A program made the position numbers and the translations under genes. The notes below the pieces were generated by a model. The model had not been told where the DNA came from. It was given only the letters and a program-made list of their open reading frames with translations, and ran no database searches. Shown here piece by piece: positions 12,927 through 21,153 of a DNA stretch of 26,629 nucleotides (position 1 is its first letter; each line of letters starts with the position of its first letter). The stretch covers positions 1-26,629 of the forward strand of contig CALFTQ010000057.1 of the NCBI GenBank assembly GCA_937916135.1, read 5' to 3'. The DNA comes from an uncultured Verrucomicrobiales bacterium. Lineage in GTDB: Bacteria; Verrucomicrobiota; Verrucomicrobiia; Verrucomicrobiales; Akkermansiaceae.

Positions 12927-14180
12927 TTAATCCACATAGCGCTTCACGATGAGGGAAGCATTGTGGCCGCCGAAGCCGAAGGAGTTGCTCAGGGCCACAT
13001 CCACGGTCATGCTGCGGCCCACATTCGGGCACACGTCCAGGTCGCACTCGGGGTCCTGGTTGAACACGTTGATGGTGGGCGGCACGAAGTTGTCCTGAAT
13101 GGCCTTCACGCAGGCCAGCAGCTCCACGGCGCCGGCTGCACCCAGCAGGTGGCCGGTCATGGACTTGGTGGAGCTCACCACCAGGCCGTTTGTGGCATAG
13201 TCACCGAAGGAAGCCTTGATGGCCTTGGTCTCGCAGATATCGCCCAGCGGGGTGGAGGTGCCGTGCGTGTTGATGTACTGGATATCCGTGGGTTTCAGGC
13301 CGGCGTGCTCCATGGCCATGTTCATGCAGCGGGCGGCGCCTTCGCCATCCGGCATGGGGGAGGTCAGGTGGTAGGCATCGGCGCTCAGACCATAGCCCAC
13401 CAGTTCGGCCAGAATCTTAGCGCCGCGAGCCTTGGCGTGCTCCAGCGTCTCCAGAATGATGATGCCGGCGCCCTCTGCCATCACGAAACCATCGCGGTCC
13501 ACATCATAGGGGCGGGAGGCGGTGGTGGGGTCATCGTTGCGGGTGGAAAGGGCCTTCATGTTGGCGAAACCGGCAATGCCCACCGGCAGCACTGCTGCCT
13601 CGGCACCGCCGCAGATCATCACATCGGCATCGCCGAACTTCATGATGCGCCAGGCCTCGCCGATGCAGTGGTTGGCGGTGGCGCAGGCGGTGGAAATGCT
13701 CATGTTCGGGCCGCCGAAGCCGTATTCGATACTCACCATGCCGGAGGCCATGTTGGTGATCATGTACGGAATGCAGAAGGGGCTCACGCGGCGGGGGCCG
13801 GACTTGATCAGCGCGGCGCAGCCATCGCCGTGAATCCCCAGACCACCGATGCCCGAGCCGATCATCACGCCCACGCGGGTCTTATCCACGGTGTCCAGAT
13901 CCAGCCCGGAGTTCTCCAGCGCCTCGGCCACGGCACCCATGGTCAGCTGCTCGAAGCGGTCGCAGCGGCGCACGGACTTGGGATCCTTCTTGAAATGAGG
14001 AGCGGGGTCATAACCGCGCACTTCACCGGCAATGTGGATGTTCAGAGCGCTGTCATCGCAGCCCTCAATCCTGCCGATACCGGAGCGGCCATTTTTCATG
14101 CCCTCCCATGTCTCCTCGACACTGTTGCCGAGGGGGGTAAGGGCGCCCATACCTGTGATAACGATGCGACGGTTTGTCAT
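12927..14180 (-). CDS. fabF: beta-ketoacyl-ACP synthase II
   Basis: This 417-residue protein starts at MTNRRIVITGMGALTPLGNS (14180); an ATG five codons upstream is less likely. The thiolase-fold condensing-enzyme triad is complete: Cys166 in SISTACATAN, His306 in NTHGTSTPLGD and His344 in KSMTGHLLGAAG. FabF elongates acyl chains on ACP with malonyl-ACP and controls unsaturated chain length. The C-terminal NSFGFGGHNASL motif is present. It is not next to acpP or other fab genes in this window. It is divergent from the DASS transporter, and a TTGACT box (about 14214-14219) lies upstream on the minus strand. Confidence 0.95.
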   Translation of the reverse strand: MTNRRIVITGMGALTPLGNSVEETWEGMKNGRSGIGRIEGCDDSALNIHIAGEVRGYDPAPHFKKDPKSVRRCDRFEQLTMGAVAEALENSGLDLDTVDKTRVGVMIGSGIGGLGIHGDGCAALIKSGPRRVSPFCIPYMITNMASGMVSIEYGFGGPNMSISTACATANHCIGEAWRIMKFGDADVMICGGAEAAVLPVGIAGFANMKALSTRNDDPTTASRPYDVDRDGFVMAEGAGIIILETLEHAKARGAKILAELVGYGLSADAYHLTSPMPDGEGAARCMNMAMEHAGLKPTDIQYINTHGTSTPLGDICETKAIKASFGDYATNGLVVSSTKSMTGHLLGAAGAVELLACVKAIQDNFVPPTINVFNQDPECDLDVCPNVGRSMTVDVALSNSFGFGGHNASLIVKRYVD

Positions 14181-14272
14181 AATGTTTGAATACACGTTAC
14201 CGTATAGGTGGAGTTAAGTCAAGCATAAAAGAAAGAACTTTCTGCGGAAAATTATTACGCATGCAATTTGAT

Positions 14273-14301
14273 TGACTTTGGATACCCAAGGCCCTTATAA
14301 T
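14273..14301 (+). promoter_or_regulatory. promoter of the DASS transporter gene
   Basis: TTGACT (14273-14278) and a consensus TATAAT (14296-14301) are 17 bases apart. The start near 14308 rules out the GTG at 14307 as a normal start codon and supports the ATG at 14322. Confidence 0.8.
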
Positions 14302-14321
14302 GCGGAGTGCTGGCAGGGGAT

Positions 14322-15836
14322 ATGAGGGAATTGATACTATCAGGACTGGATTTTCACGCGTGGGTGACACTGCTCACCGCGCTGGGTATTTTTGCGCTGC
14401 TGCTGTTCACGCGCATTCAGGCGGAGGTGGTGTTTCTGGGGGGCATGGCGGTGCTGCTGCTCACCGGGGTGCTGGATGCGCGTGAGGCGCTGGCGGGGTT
14501 CAGCTCGCCCTCGGTCATCGTGGTGGCACTGTTGTTTGTGGTGGTGGCGGGGCTGGTGCATACCGGCGTGCTGCACTGGGTGGAGAAGCACCTGCTGGGG
14601 CGCCCGAAAAGCTACCGCCAGGCGCTGGTGCGGCTCATGCTGCCGGTGGCAGGCATGGCGAGTATCCTGGGCAATACCACGGTGACCACCCTGTTCATCC
14701 ACGTGGTGAAGCTGTGGTCGCGCCGCCTGCGGGTGGCGCCCAGCCGGCTGCTCATTCCGCTGAGCTATGCCGCCGGGCTGGGCGGGGTATGCACCCTCAT
14801 CGGCAGTGCACCGAATCTGATTATCTCCGGCCTGTATACGCAGGAAACCGGGGTGGTGCTGAGCATCTTCACCCCCACACTGGCGGGTTTGTTCTGCCTG
14901 GCGGTGGGGCTGCTGAGCATGCAGGTGCTGCAGCGCTGGCTGCCGGAGCGGCGCCCCTCCCGCCGCGTGTTCGGCCCGGGGGCTGGCATGCTGCACCGCC
15001 ACACCGCATACGTAAAATTCGGCAGCCGGCTCATCGGCAAGCGCTTTGCAGATACCGGGCTGGAAACCCAGTGCTGCATCCACCTGCTGGGGGTGGTGCG
15101 CCGGGGGGAGCAGTTGCCGGAGGAACCGGGGCAGGTGAAGCTGCGCGCGGGCGATACCCTGCTGCTGGAGAGCGATAGCAGCCGCCCGCCCGACCTGGGC
15201 AAGGAGGTGCACTATGTGACCCGGCGCGAAAAATCCCCCGTGGGCTGGCGTACGGCGGCATCCGGCGCCATCATGCTGGGCATGATGCTGCTCACCACGT
15301 TCGGCCTGCTTACCCTGCTGCAGGCGGCCTTCCTGGCGGCGGCGGTTACCCTCATCTGCCGCTGCTGCACCGTGCAGCAGGCGCACAGCAGCATCAACTG
15401 GAACGTGCTCATGGTCTTTGCCGGCTCCATCTGCCTGGGCACCGCCATGGATAAAACCGGCGTGGCGGCAGATGCCGCCACCCTGCTGCTGAGCCTCTGC
15501 GGCACCGAGCCGCTGGTCATGCTCACCGCCGTGTGTGCCGTGGCGCTCCTCATCACCGAATTCATCGGCAATGCGGCAGCGGCGGCCATCTTCTTCCCCA
15601 TTGCCTACCGTAGCGCACTGGCGGTGGGGGCGGAGCCGCTGAGCTTCTGCGTGGCGCTCATGATAGCTGTTTCCTGCTGCTTTGCCACGCCCATCGGCTC
15701 CCCGCGCCACATGCTCATCTACGGCCCGGGGGGCTACCATTTTGCAGATTTTCTCCGCGTGGGTCTCCCGCTGGACCTCATCATCCTGGCGGCGGATATT
15801 TTCATCGTTTCCCTGCTGTTCCCCCTGGTCGCCTGA
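14322..15836 (+). CDS. DASS/SLC13-family transporter with RCK_C (TrkA-C) domain
   Basis: This protein has about 504 residues. Both halves show the inverted-repeat DASS architecture: 4-5 helices with ILGNTTVTTLF and GLGGVCTLIGSAPNLIISG, then a soluble TrkA-C/RCK_C-like domain (YVKFGSRLIGKRF to LRAGDTLLLES, about 230-290), then further helices with FIGNAAAAAIFFPIAYRSAL and LIYGPGGYHFADFLRVGLPL. Family members move dicarboxylates, sulfate or citrate with sodium. In the usual GYQTNLMVYGPGGY hairpin, the Thr-Asn that helps bind sodium and substrate is replaced here (GSPRHMLIYGPGGY), so substrate or coupling may differ. Only one RCK_C copy is present. The leader is very short. Confidence 0.85.
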   Translation: MRELILSGLDFHAWVTLLTALGIFALLLFTRIQAEVVFLGGMAVLLLTGVLDAREALAGFSSPSVIVVALLFVVVAGLVHTGVLHWVEKHLLGRPKSYRQALVRLMLPVAGMASILGNTTVTTLFIHVVKLWSRRLRVAPSRLLIPLSYAAGLGGVCTLIGSAPNLIISGLYTQETGVVLSIFTPTLAGLFCLAVGLLSMQVLQRWLPERRPSRRVFGPGAGMLHRHTAYVKFGSRLIGKRFADTGLETQCCIHLLGVVRRGEQLPEEPGQVKLRAGDTLLLESDSSRPPDLGKEVHYVTRREKSPVGWRTAASGAIMLGMMLLTTFGLLTLLQAAFLAAAVTLICRCCTVQQAHSSINWNVLMVFAGSICLGTAMDKTGVAADAATLLLSLCGTEPLVMLTAVCAVALLITEFIGNAAAAAIFFPIAYRSALAVGAEPLSFCVALMIAVSCCFATPIGSPRHMLIYGPGGYHFADFLRVGLPLDLIILAADIFIVSLLFPLVA

Positions 15837-15853
15837 TTTCCATTATCCCGTGG

Positions 15854-15881
15854 TTGAAATAGGGCAAATTTAAAAAATACT
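15854..15881 (+). promoter_or_regulatory. possible promoter of the first twin-RNA copy
   Basis: TTGAAA (15854-15859) and AATACT (15876-15881) are 16 bases apart. It lies ahead of the structured RNA and separate from the symporter's own promoter downstream. Confidence 0.4.
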
Positions 15882-15903
15882 GAAATAGTAGAAAAAACTT
15901 TGA

Positions 15904-16019
15904 ACGGAAGTGAAGGCCGCTGCATCACACCTTCAACAGTTCTTCCGGTACCCGGTGAAGGAGAGAGCGCCGGGCTGCCATCCCAAAGGGAGGACTGAGT
16001 TTCATAGGTAGTAAGTTGG
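15904..16019 (+). ncRNA. structured RNA element, copy 1 (riboswitch-like or small RNA)
   Basis: A GGAAG/CTTCC hairpin region (15906-15946) is followed by the stem CCCGGTG/CGCCGGG (15951-15957 with 15968-15974) with loop AAGGAGAGAG, and then a 35-base core (15985-16019) that contains GGAGGACTGAG, TTTCATAGGTAGTAAG and TTGG. The core is identical to one at 17634-17668. The outer part of the stem differs between copies but still pairs, which is evidence for a conserved fold. A 13-bp terminator begins on the next base. The nearest downstream gene is a sodium:amino-acid symporter. From memory, sodium-sensing (DUF1646-type) riboswitches keep such company, but I could not align the consensus. Confidence 0.6.
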
Positions 16020-16055
16020 GCGGGCCGTTGCTGAGAGAGCAACGGCCCGCTTACT
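16020..16055 (+). terminator. intrinsic terminator fused to RNA copy 1
   Basis: There is a perfect 13-bp stem, GCGGGCCGTTGCT (16020-16032) with AGCAACGGCCCGC (16038-16050), loop GAGAG, followed by TTACTTTG. It starts directly after the conserved RNA core. Confidence 0.75.
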
Positions 16056-16087
16056 TTGCGTTTCTGTGTAATACGTTCACTATGTGC

Positions 16088-16116
16088 TTGACGCTGCGTG
16101 GACGCTGCTGTATGCT
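16088..16116 (+). promoter_or_regulatory. promoter of the AGCS symporter gene
   Basis: TTGACG (16088-16093) and TATGCT (16111-16116) are 17 bases apart, 13 bases before the ATG. It lies downstream of the RNA terminator, so the gene can be transcribed without reading through the RNA element. Confidence 0.65.
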
Positions 16117-16129
16117 GGCTGGCATTGCC

Positions 16130-17527
16130 ATGTTAGAATTCATTGATAAGACTCTCGATAGCGCCTGCGGTTTTCTGTGGGGATATATCCTCATCTTTGC
16201 ACTGCTGGGCACGCACCTTTACCTGACCTGCCTGCTGCGCTTCCCGCAGCGGCATTTCTTCACCGGCCTGCGCCTGTACTTTGCCAAGCATGGCGAGGGG
16301 CAGATTTCGCAGTTCTCCTCGCTCATGGTCTCGCTGGCGGCCAATGTGGGCACCGGCAACATCGTGGGTGTGGCCGTGGCGGTGACCACGGGCGGGCCGG
16401 GTGCGGTGTTCTGGTGCATGCTCACCGGTGTGTTCGGCATGGCCACGCGCTATGCGGAAAGTCTGCTGGCTATCCGTTACCGCACGCGCGATGAGAAGGG
16501 CAACATCATCGGCGGCCCCATGTATGCCCTCGAGAAGGGGCTGAAGTGCAAGTGGCTGGCGGTGGCCTTTGCGGTGGTCACGGCCATAGCGGCCTTCGGT
16601 ATCGGCAACCTGACCCAGGCCAATGCCGTTTCCCAGGTGCTGGCCAACAGCTCGCTGGCGGTGCCCACCTGGGTGACCGGCGTGGTGATGGTGCTGCTGG
16701 TGGGGGCTGTGCTGCTGGGCGGCCTGCAGGGCATTGCCCGCGTGTGCACCGCCCTGGTGCCCACCATGGCTATTGTCTACATCGTGGGTTGCGTGGCCAT
16801 CCTCATTGCCAATGCTGATTTTGTGTGGCCGGCTATCTGCCACATTGTGGACAGCGCTTTCCACCCGCAGGCTGCTGCCGGCGGCTTTGTGGGCTCCACT
16901 CTCATGCTGGCCATGCAGCAGGGTGTGCGCCGCGGTCTCTTCTCCAACGAGGCCGGCCTGGGTTCCTCCCCCATCGTCTCTGCCCCCTCGCAGACCCCGA
17001 ACACCGTGCAGCACGCCCTGGTGGCTTCCACCGGCCCGTTCTGGGATACGGTGATCATCTGCACCCTCACCGGCATCACGCTGACCACCAGCATCATGGC
17101 GCATGACCACATCACCACGAATGACGGTGAGCTGCTCACCTACGTTTCCTTTGCCACGCTGGGCACCTTCGGCAGCGCCATGCTCACCATCAGCCTGGCC
17201 TCCTTTGTGATTTCCACCGTGCTGGGCTGGTCTTACTTCGGTGAGCGCTCGCTGGAATACATCGGCGGTCGCCGCCTCATCTACCCCTACCGCGTGCTCT
17301 GGATTATCGTGGCCTTCATCGGCTGCGTGGTGCCCAAGAGCAGCATCGTCTGGAACTTTGCCGACCTCGCCAACGGCCTCATGGCCCTGCCGAACCTCAT
17401 CTGCATGGTGGGCCTTTCCGGTGTGCTCGTGGCCGAAACCCGCAAATACCTCTGGGAAAACCGCCTTTTCGAGGTCGATGAAACCCTCCTGAGCGACAAA
17501 AAAGAGGAAAATTCAGAAAAAAATTAA
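16130..17527 (+). CDS. alanine/glycine:sodium symporter (AGCS family)
   Basis: This 465-residue protein starts at MLEFIDKTLDSACGFLWGYI; upstream in-frame codons cover the terminator and are rejected. About 11 membrane helices are visible. The AGCS signature is present near residue 70 (SLAANVGTGNIVGVAVAVTT, then GGPGAVFWCMLTGVFGMATR), as are EAGLGSSPIV and GWSYFGERSLEYIGG. The family imports alanine, glycine or related amino acids with sodium. The exact substrate cannot be read from sequence. The C terminus is charged (LLSDKKEENSEKN). The gene sits between two copies of the same structured RNA element and has its own promoter. Confidence 0.92.
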   Translation: MLEFIDKTLDSACGFLWGYILIFALLGTHLYLTCLLRFPQRHFFTGLRLYFAKHGEGQISQFSSLMVSLAANVGTGNIVGVAVAVTTGGPGAVFWCMLTGVFGMATRYAESLLAIRYRTRDEKGNIIGGPMYALEKGLKCKWLAVAFAVVTAIAAFGIGNLTQANAVSQVLANSSLAVPTWVTGVVMVLLVGAVLLGGLQGIARVCTALVPTMAIVYIVGCVAILIANADFVWPAICHIVDSAFHPQAAAGGFVGSTLMLAMQQGVRRGLFSNEAGLGSSPIVSAPSQTPNTVQHALVASTGPFWDTVIICTLTGITLTTSIMAHDHITTNDGELLTYVSFATLGTFGSAMLTISLASFVISTVLGWSYFGERSLEYIGGRRLIYPYRVLWIIVAFIGCVVPKSSIVWNFADLANGLMALPNLICMVGLSGVLVAETRKYLWENRLFEVDETLLSDKKEENSEKN

Positions 17528-17600
17528 AAAAATCTGAAAAATTCAACAATACCTGAAAGAAAGCTCACCTATGGGCCGTATCCCTTATAACAGTCCACCG

Positions 17601-17668
17601 GTCGCGGTGAAGGAGAGAGCGCCACGGCCACAAAAAGGGAGGACTGAGTTTCATAGGTAGTAAGTTGG
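17601..17668 (+). ncRNA. structured RNA element, copy 2
   Basis: The stem GTCG-c-GGTG/CGCC-a-CGGC (17601-17609 with 17620-17628) carries the same AAGGAGAGAG loop as copy 1 but a different outer helix. It is followed by the identical 35-base core (17634-17668) and, one base later, an intrinsic terminator. A TATAAC box (17586-17591) just upstream could be a -10. No same-strand gene starts until 17964, which has its own promoter. This copy therefore controls no obvious gene, and it could be a 3' UTR element of the symporter mRNA or an independent small RNA. Confidence 0.6.
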
Positions 17669-17703
17669 AGAAAGCCCCGCAGCTATGCGGGGCTTTCTTT
17701 ATG
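17669..17703 (+). terminator. intrinsic terminator fused to RNA copy 2
   Basis: AGAAAGCCCCGC (17669-17680) and GCGGGGCTTTCT (17687-17698) form a 12-bp stem with loop AGCTAT, followed by TTTATGGTTT. It also ends the symporter transcript. Confidence 0.85.
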
Positions 17704-17764
17704 GTTTGATTTATCAACAGCTTGTGAAGTTGTTTTGTTATTACGTTTCACGCGTTTTTGTAAC

Positions 17765-17895
17765 TTTTGAGCCCACGGAGTGGGCTCAAAATTCCTCGGG
17801 CTTTCAGCCCGACAAATTCCAATTTTGCGAGCAAGGGGGGGCATCTCCCAAAATGTTGCTGATTTTTCTATTTCTTACAAGATTTTTGGGCTGCA
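17765..17895. repeat. hairpin pair plus right end of the fucO-flanking repeat (element C)
   Basis: TTTTGAGCCCAC-gga-GTGGGCTCAAAA (17765-17791) and TCGGGCT-ttc-AGCCCGA (17796-17812) are followed by a stretch (17811-17895) that matches the right end of the repeat at about 24713-24799: CGACAAATTC, GCGAGCA, GGGGC, CCAAAATGTTGCTGAT and TTTCTAT. No left end (TGTCCCAAAG) was found, so this is a partial copy. The rest of the gap (17700-17764) shows nothing. Confidence 0.6.
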
Positions 17896-17928
17896 TGTGC
17901 TCACACGCGTTGTGAGGGGAAGGGTGGA

Positions 17929-17957
17929 TTGACAAGTCCGTGTGCGGTGTGTATAGT
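17929..17957 (+). promoter_or_regulatory. promoter of the RmlD-like gene
   Basis: TTGACA (17929-17934) and TATAGT (17952-17957) are 17 bases apart. The ATG at 17964 is 7 bases beyond the -10 box, where transcription itself should start, so the mRNA is probably leaderless. Confidence 0.8.
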
Positions 17958-17963
17958 GAACAC

Positions 17964-18863
17964 ATGCGGTTACTTATATTCGGAGCAAGCGGGCGCACCG
18001 GGCAGGTGCTGCGCAGCATGGCGGAGCAGGCCGGGCATGAGGTGCTTGCCCCCGCGCATGCGGAGTGCCCGCTGGAGCGGGCAGTGCAACTGAGCAATCT
18101 GGTGCTTGGCAGTGGGGTGGAGCTGGTGGTGAATTGCGCTGCTGTCAGTGGGTTGGAAGCTTGCGCTGCAGACCCGCTGCAGGCGCATCTGGTGAATGCT
18201 GTGGCTCCTGCAACCATGGCGCTGGCTTGCCGCCACACGGGGGCCAGGTTTGTGCATCTTTCCACCGACTATGTTCTTTGCGGTCGCAAGCAGGGGTTGA
18301 AGGACGAATCTGCCAGGTGCCGCCCCGTGAGCTGCTATGGCGAGAGCAAGCGCGAGGGCGAACTGCAGGTGCTGGAGGCGCTGCCCACTGCCGTGGTGGC
18401 GCGCGTCTCCTGGGTCTGTGGAAACCCGGCAAAGCCTTCATTTATTGAAGGTACGGTGGCAAAGGCACTGGCCGGGCAGCCACTGGCAGCTGTGGCTGAT
18501 AAGACTTCGCTTCCTACGGATGCGGCAGATATAGCGCGTGTGGTTCTGGCGCTGGGTGCCGGGGATTTCAGTGGAGTGGTGCATGTGACCAGCAGCGGGG
18601 AACCGCTGAGCTGGTGGCAGTGTGCCCGGCTGGCCCTGCAGGCAGCGGTGGAGGAGGGAGCGTTGCCCACTGTGCCGCCGGTGGAGCAGCAGAAGCTGGA
18701 TGAAGTGCCTTTTTTCAAGGAAGTCCGCCCCCGCCACACGGCTATGGGGAATGCCTTGCTTACGGCTCAGGCGGGGATTTCCATGCCCACCGCGCAGGAG
18801 ACAATCTCCCGCGTTGTCCGCCGCTACCTGGAAAGCCGCAACGGGCAGATGAAGAGGGATTAG
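17964..18863 (+). CDS. RmlD-like NAD(P)-dependent sugar reductase
   Basis: This 299-residue protein starts at MRLLIFGASGRTGQVLRSMA. It is an extended short-chain dehydrogenase of the RmlD type: glycine motif GASGRTG (7-13), VNCAAVSGLEACAADP (near 56), the VHLSTDYVLCG strand (near 95-105) and the catalytic YGESK (Tyr/Lys, near 127-131), then VVARVSWVCG. RmlD reduces dTDP-4-dehydrorhamnose to dTDP-L-rhamnose for surface polysaccharide. Other rml genes are not in the window, so the exact sugar is open. An earlier in-frame GTG lies inside the promoter and is rejected. Confidence 0.8.
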   Translation: MRLLIFGASGRTGQVLRSMAEQAGHEVLAPAHAECPLERAVQLSNLVLGSGVELVVNCAAVSGLEACAADPLQAHLVNAVAPATMALACRHTGARFVHLSTDYVLCGRKQGLKDESARCRPVSCYGESKREGELQVLEALPTAVVARVSWVCGNPAKPSFIEGTVAKALAGQPLAAVADKTSLPTDAADIARVVLALGAGDFSGVVHVTSSGEPLSWWQCARLALQAAVEEGALPTVPPVEQQKLDEVPFFKEVRPRHTAMGNALLTAQAGISMPTAQETISRVVRRYLESRNGQMKRD

Positions 18864-18931
18864 TCGGGATAAAAGCGGATTTTTTTTCATGTTTGGATAT
18901 TGAAAATGAAAGAATACACGCGCGCCGCGCG

Positions 18932-18939
18932 TATATAAG
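18932..18939 (+). promoter_or_regulatory. -10 region of the M3 peptidase gene
   Basis: TATATAAG ends 5 bases before the ATG at 18945. No good -35 box was found at the usual distance. This is another start codon placed at the expected transcription start. Confidence 0.45.
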
Positions 18940-18944
18940 GGCGT

Positions 18945-21137
18945 ATGTTATTCCGGTCACTCCTTTTCACGGTAGCCGTTTCTGCCTGTTTTGCTGCCCC
19001 GCTGGCTGCACAGCAGCAGCCCGAACCCGAGCTGCCCACGCTGGCTGCAGAGCAACACCCCTTTCTGGAATGGGGTGGGGAGTATCCCCGCTGGTCTCGC
19101 CTGACTCCTGCCAGGGGAGTGGCAGATATCCGCCTGGCTATTGAACGCGCCAGGCAGAAGCTGGAACTCATCTGCAATGTGAAACCGCACGAGGCCACCT
19201 GGGAGAATACTTTTGGCGCTTATGGGCTGCTTCGCAGCGAGATTTTTACGGCAGATGTGCTGCTGAGTAATCTTTTTACCCTCATGGATAGCCCGGAGGT
19301 GCGGGCGGCTCAGGAAGAAGTGGCCCCGCTGGTGGCGGAGTTCGATTCTTCCATTGCGGCGAATGACCGCCTGTGGGGCGTTATCCGCGCAGCTTCCACG
19401 GCACCCTGGGTGGGCAGGCTTTCTCCGGCCCGCCAGCGCTATGTGCAGCAGGTGCTGGATGCGTTCAAGGACAGCGGTGCGGATCTGCCTGCTGACAAGA
19501 AGGCTCGCAAGATGGAGATTGAAAAGGAATTGGCCGGCCTTTATATTCAGTTTGATAAGAATTGCAAGGATGCGCTGGATGCCTGGCAGCTTGTCATTAC
19601 TGATAAGAGCAAGCTGGCCGGTTTGAGCGAGGACTGGATGGCCCGCGCCGCTACCCGTGCCCGGGAGCGCGGTTTCGGCAGCCCCGAATCACCCCAGTGG
19701 CTCATTACGCTGGAGTACGCCAGTGTGGGAGACGTGCTGCGCCATTGCGATGTGGAGGAAACCCGCCGCCTTTGCTGGGAGGGGCGCAACACCGAGGGCA
19801 GCGCCCCCGGCAAGGATAATGCACCGGTGGTAGCCCGGGTGATGGAACTGCGCGCCGAGCTGGCCACTCTGCTGGGCTTCGGCACCTATGCCGATCTGGC
19901 CACAGCCCGCCGCATGGTGGGTAGCGGCAATGCCGCTCTGGGGTTTGTGGATGATATGATGCGCAAGGTGAAGCCTGCCTTTGATCGCGAAACGAATGAC
20001 ATGCTCAGTTTCATTTCCCGCCGCCTGGGCCGGAATGTGAACCAGGTCAACCCCTGGGATGTGAATTACTACGCCAACCAGATGCGCGAGGAAATTTATC
20101 AGTTCGATATGGATTCCCTGCGCCCCTACCACAAGAAGGAAAATGTGGTGGCCGGTATGTTCTCCGTCTTTGAAGGTCTGTATGCCATCCGCGTATCGGA
20201 GCTGCCCACGGTGTGCCTGCAGCCCGGGCAGGAGCTGCCCGAGGGCATGCACGAGGTCTGGCACCCGGAGGTGAAGCTTTACGCGATTCATGATACTGCC
20301 ACCGGGCGTCACCTGGGCTCGTTCTACATGGACCTGCACCCGCGCAGCACCAAGCGCGAGGGAGCCTGGGTCATGCCGGTGCGCCACCATGCCACCGTGA
20401 ATGGCCAGCGCCCGGGGCACCTGGCGGTGCTGGTGTGCAACCTCAAATCACCGGTAAATGGAAAGCCCGCCCTCTTTACGCACATGGATGTGCTCACGCT
20501 TTTCCACGAGTTCGGCCACACTTTGCACAGCATGCTGAGCGATGTGGAGCTGGTGGCCCACTCCGGTACCCGCGTGGCCCGCGATTTTGTGGAGCTGCCC
20601 AGCCAGCTGAATGAAAACTGGGTCTGGATTCCCGAGGGAATCACCGCCTATGCCCGCCACTGGGAGACGGATGAGGCCATGCCGGCCGACCTGCTGCGCA
20701 AGCTGCAGCAGAGCCGCGTGTTTATGCCCGGCATTGAGGCTATGAGCCAGCTGCGCATGGCCAAGCTTGACCTGGAGATGCACATGAACTACGATGCCAA
20801 GTTCCGCGGGCGCGATCTGGACGCCGCCACCCGCGAACTGCTCGAGCCTTGGAACATGCCCCTCTCCACATGGGGGCCATCCATCATGCGCTGCCTCACT
20901 CACTGCGTGTCCTCCGGCTACGCTGCCGGGTATTACTCCTACAAGTGGGCTGAGGTGCTGGCGGCAGATGCCTTCTCCCGCTTCGAGAAAGAAGGCCCCA
21001 CCAATGCCGCCACCGGGGCAGATTTCCGCCGCGCGGTGCTCAGTACCGGCGGTTCCCGCCCGGAGGCAGAGAGCTTCCGCGAGTTCATGGGCCGGGACCC
21101 CAACCCGGATGCCCTTCTCCAGCAGCAGGGGATGTGA
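18945..21137 (+). CDS. secreted M3-family oligopeptidase
   Basis: This 730-residue protein carries an N-terminal signal peptide (LFRSLLFTVAVSACFAAPLA, cleavage near AAPLAAQ). The zinc site of M3 (thimet oligopeptidase / oligopeptidase A / Dcp group) is complete: His521-Glu522-Phe-Gly-His525, and the third ligand Glu550 in DFVELPSQ, 29 residues after the first His as in neurolysin. The C-terminal GYAAGYYSYKWAEVLAADAF motif that closes the active-site channel is also present. Such enzymes cut short peptides. The signal peptide puts this one in the periplasm, where it could trim peptides taken up through the outer membrane. It is not linked to a peptide transporter here. Confidence 0.93.
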   Translation: MLFRSLLFTVAVSACFAAPLAAQQQPEPELPTLAAEQHPFLEWGGEYPRWSRLTPARGVADIRLAIERARQKLELICNVKPHEATWENTFGAYGLLRSEIFTADVLLSNLFTLMDSPEVRAAQEEVAPLVAEFDSSIAANDRLWGVIRAASTAPWVGRLSPARQRYVQQVLDAFKDSGADLPADKKARKMEIEKELAGLYIQFDKNCKDALDAWQLVITDKSKLAGLSEDWMARAATRARERGFGSPESPQWLITLEYASVGDVLRHCDVEETRRLCWEGRNTEGSAPGKDNAPVVARVMELRAELATLLGFGTYADLATARRMVGSGNAALGFVDDMMRKVKPAFDRETNDMLSFISRRLGRNVNQVNPWDVNYYANQMREEIYQFDMDSLRPYHKKENVVAGMFSVFEGLYAIRVSELPTVCLQPGQELPEGMHEVWHPEVKLYAIHDTATGRHLGSFYMDLHPRSTKREGAWVMPVRHHATVNGQRPGHLAVLVCNLKSPVNGKPALFTHMDVLTLFHEFGHTLHSMLSDVELVAHSGTRVARDFVELPSQLNENWVWIPEGITAYARHWETDEAMPADLLRKLQQSRVFMPGIEAMSQLRMAKLDLEMHMNYDAKFRGRDLDAATRELLEPWNMPLSTWGPSIMRCLTHCVSSGYAAGYYSYKWAEVLAADAFSRFEKEGPTNAATGADFRRAVLSTGGSRPEAESFREFMGRDPNPDALLQQQGM

Positions 21138-21153
21138 GTTCCGATAGACGAGA

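Noticed and set aside
12903..14189. Long open frames opposite fabF, trmD, prfB and other GC-rich genes
   Set aside because: They are antisense by-products of GC-rich codon usage; their low-complexity His/Gly/Ala-rich translations match no family and the opposite strand encodes clear conserved proteins.
14307..14321. GTG start for the DASS transporter
   Set aside because: The GTG lies at the predicted transcription start right after the -10 box; the ATG at 14322 is the better choice.
15951..16019. Glycine riboswitch upstream of the alanine/glycine symporter
   Set aside because: The conserved glycine-riboswitch words (ACCGAAGG..GCAA and CTCTCAGGTAAAAGGAC type) are absent; the conserved core here is different.
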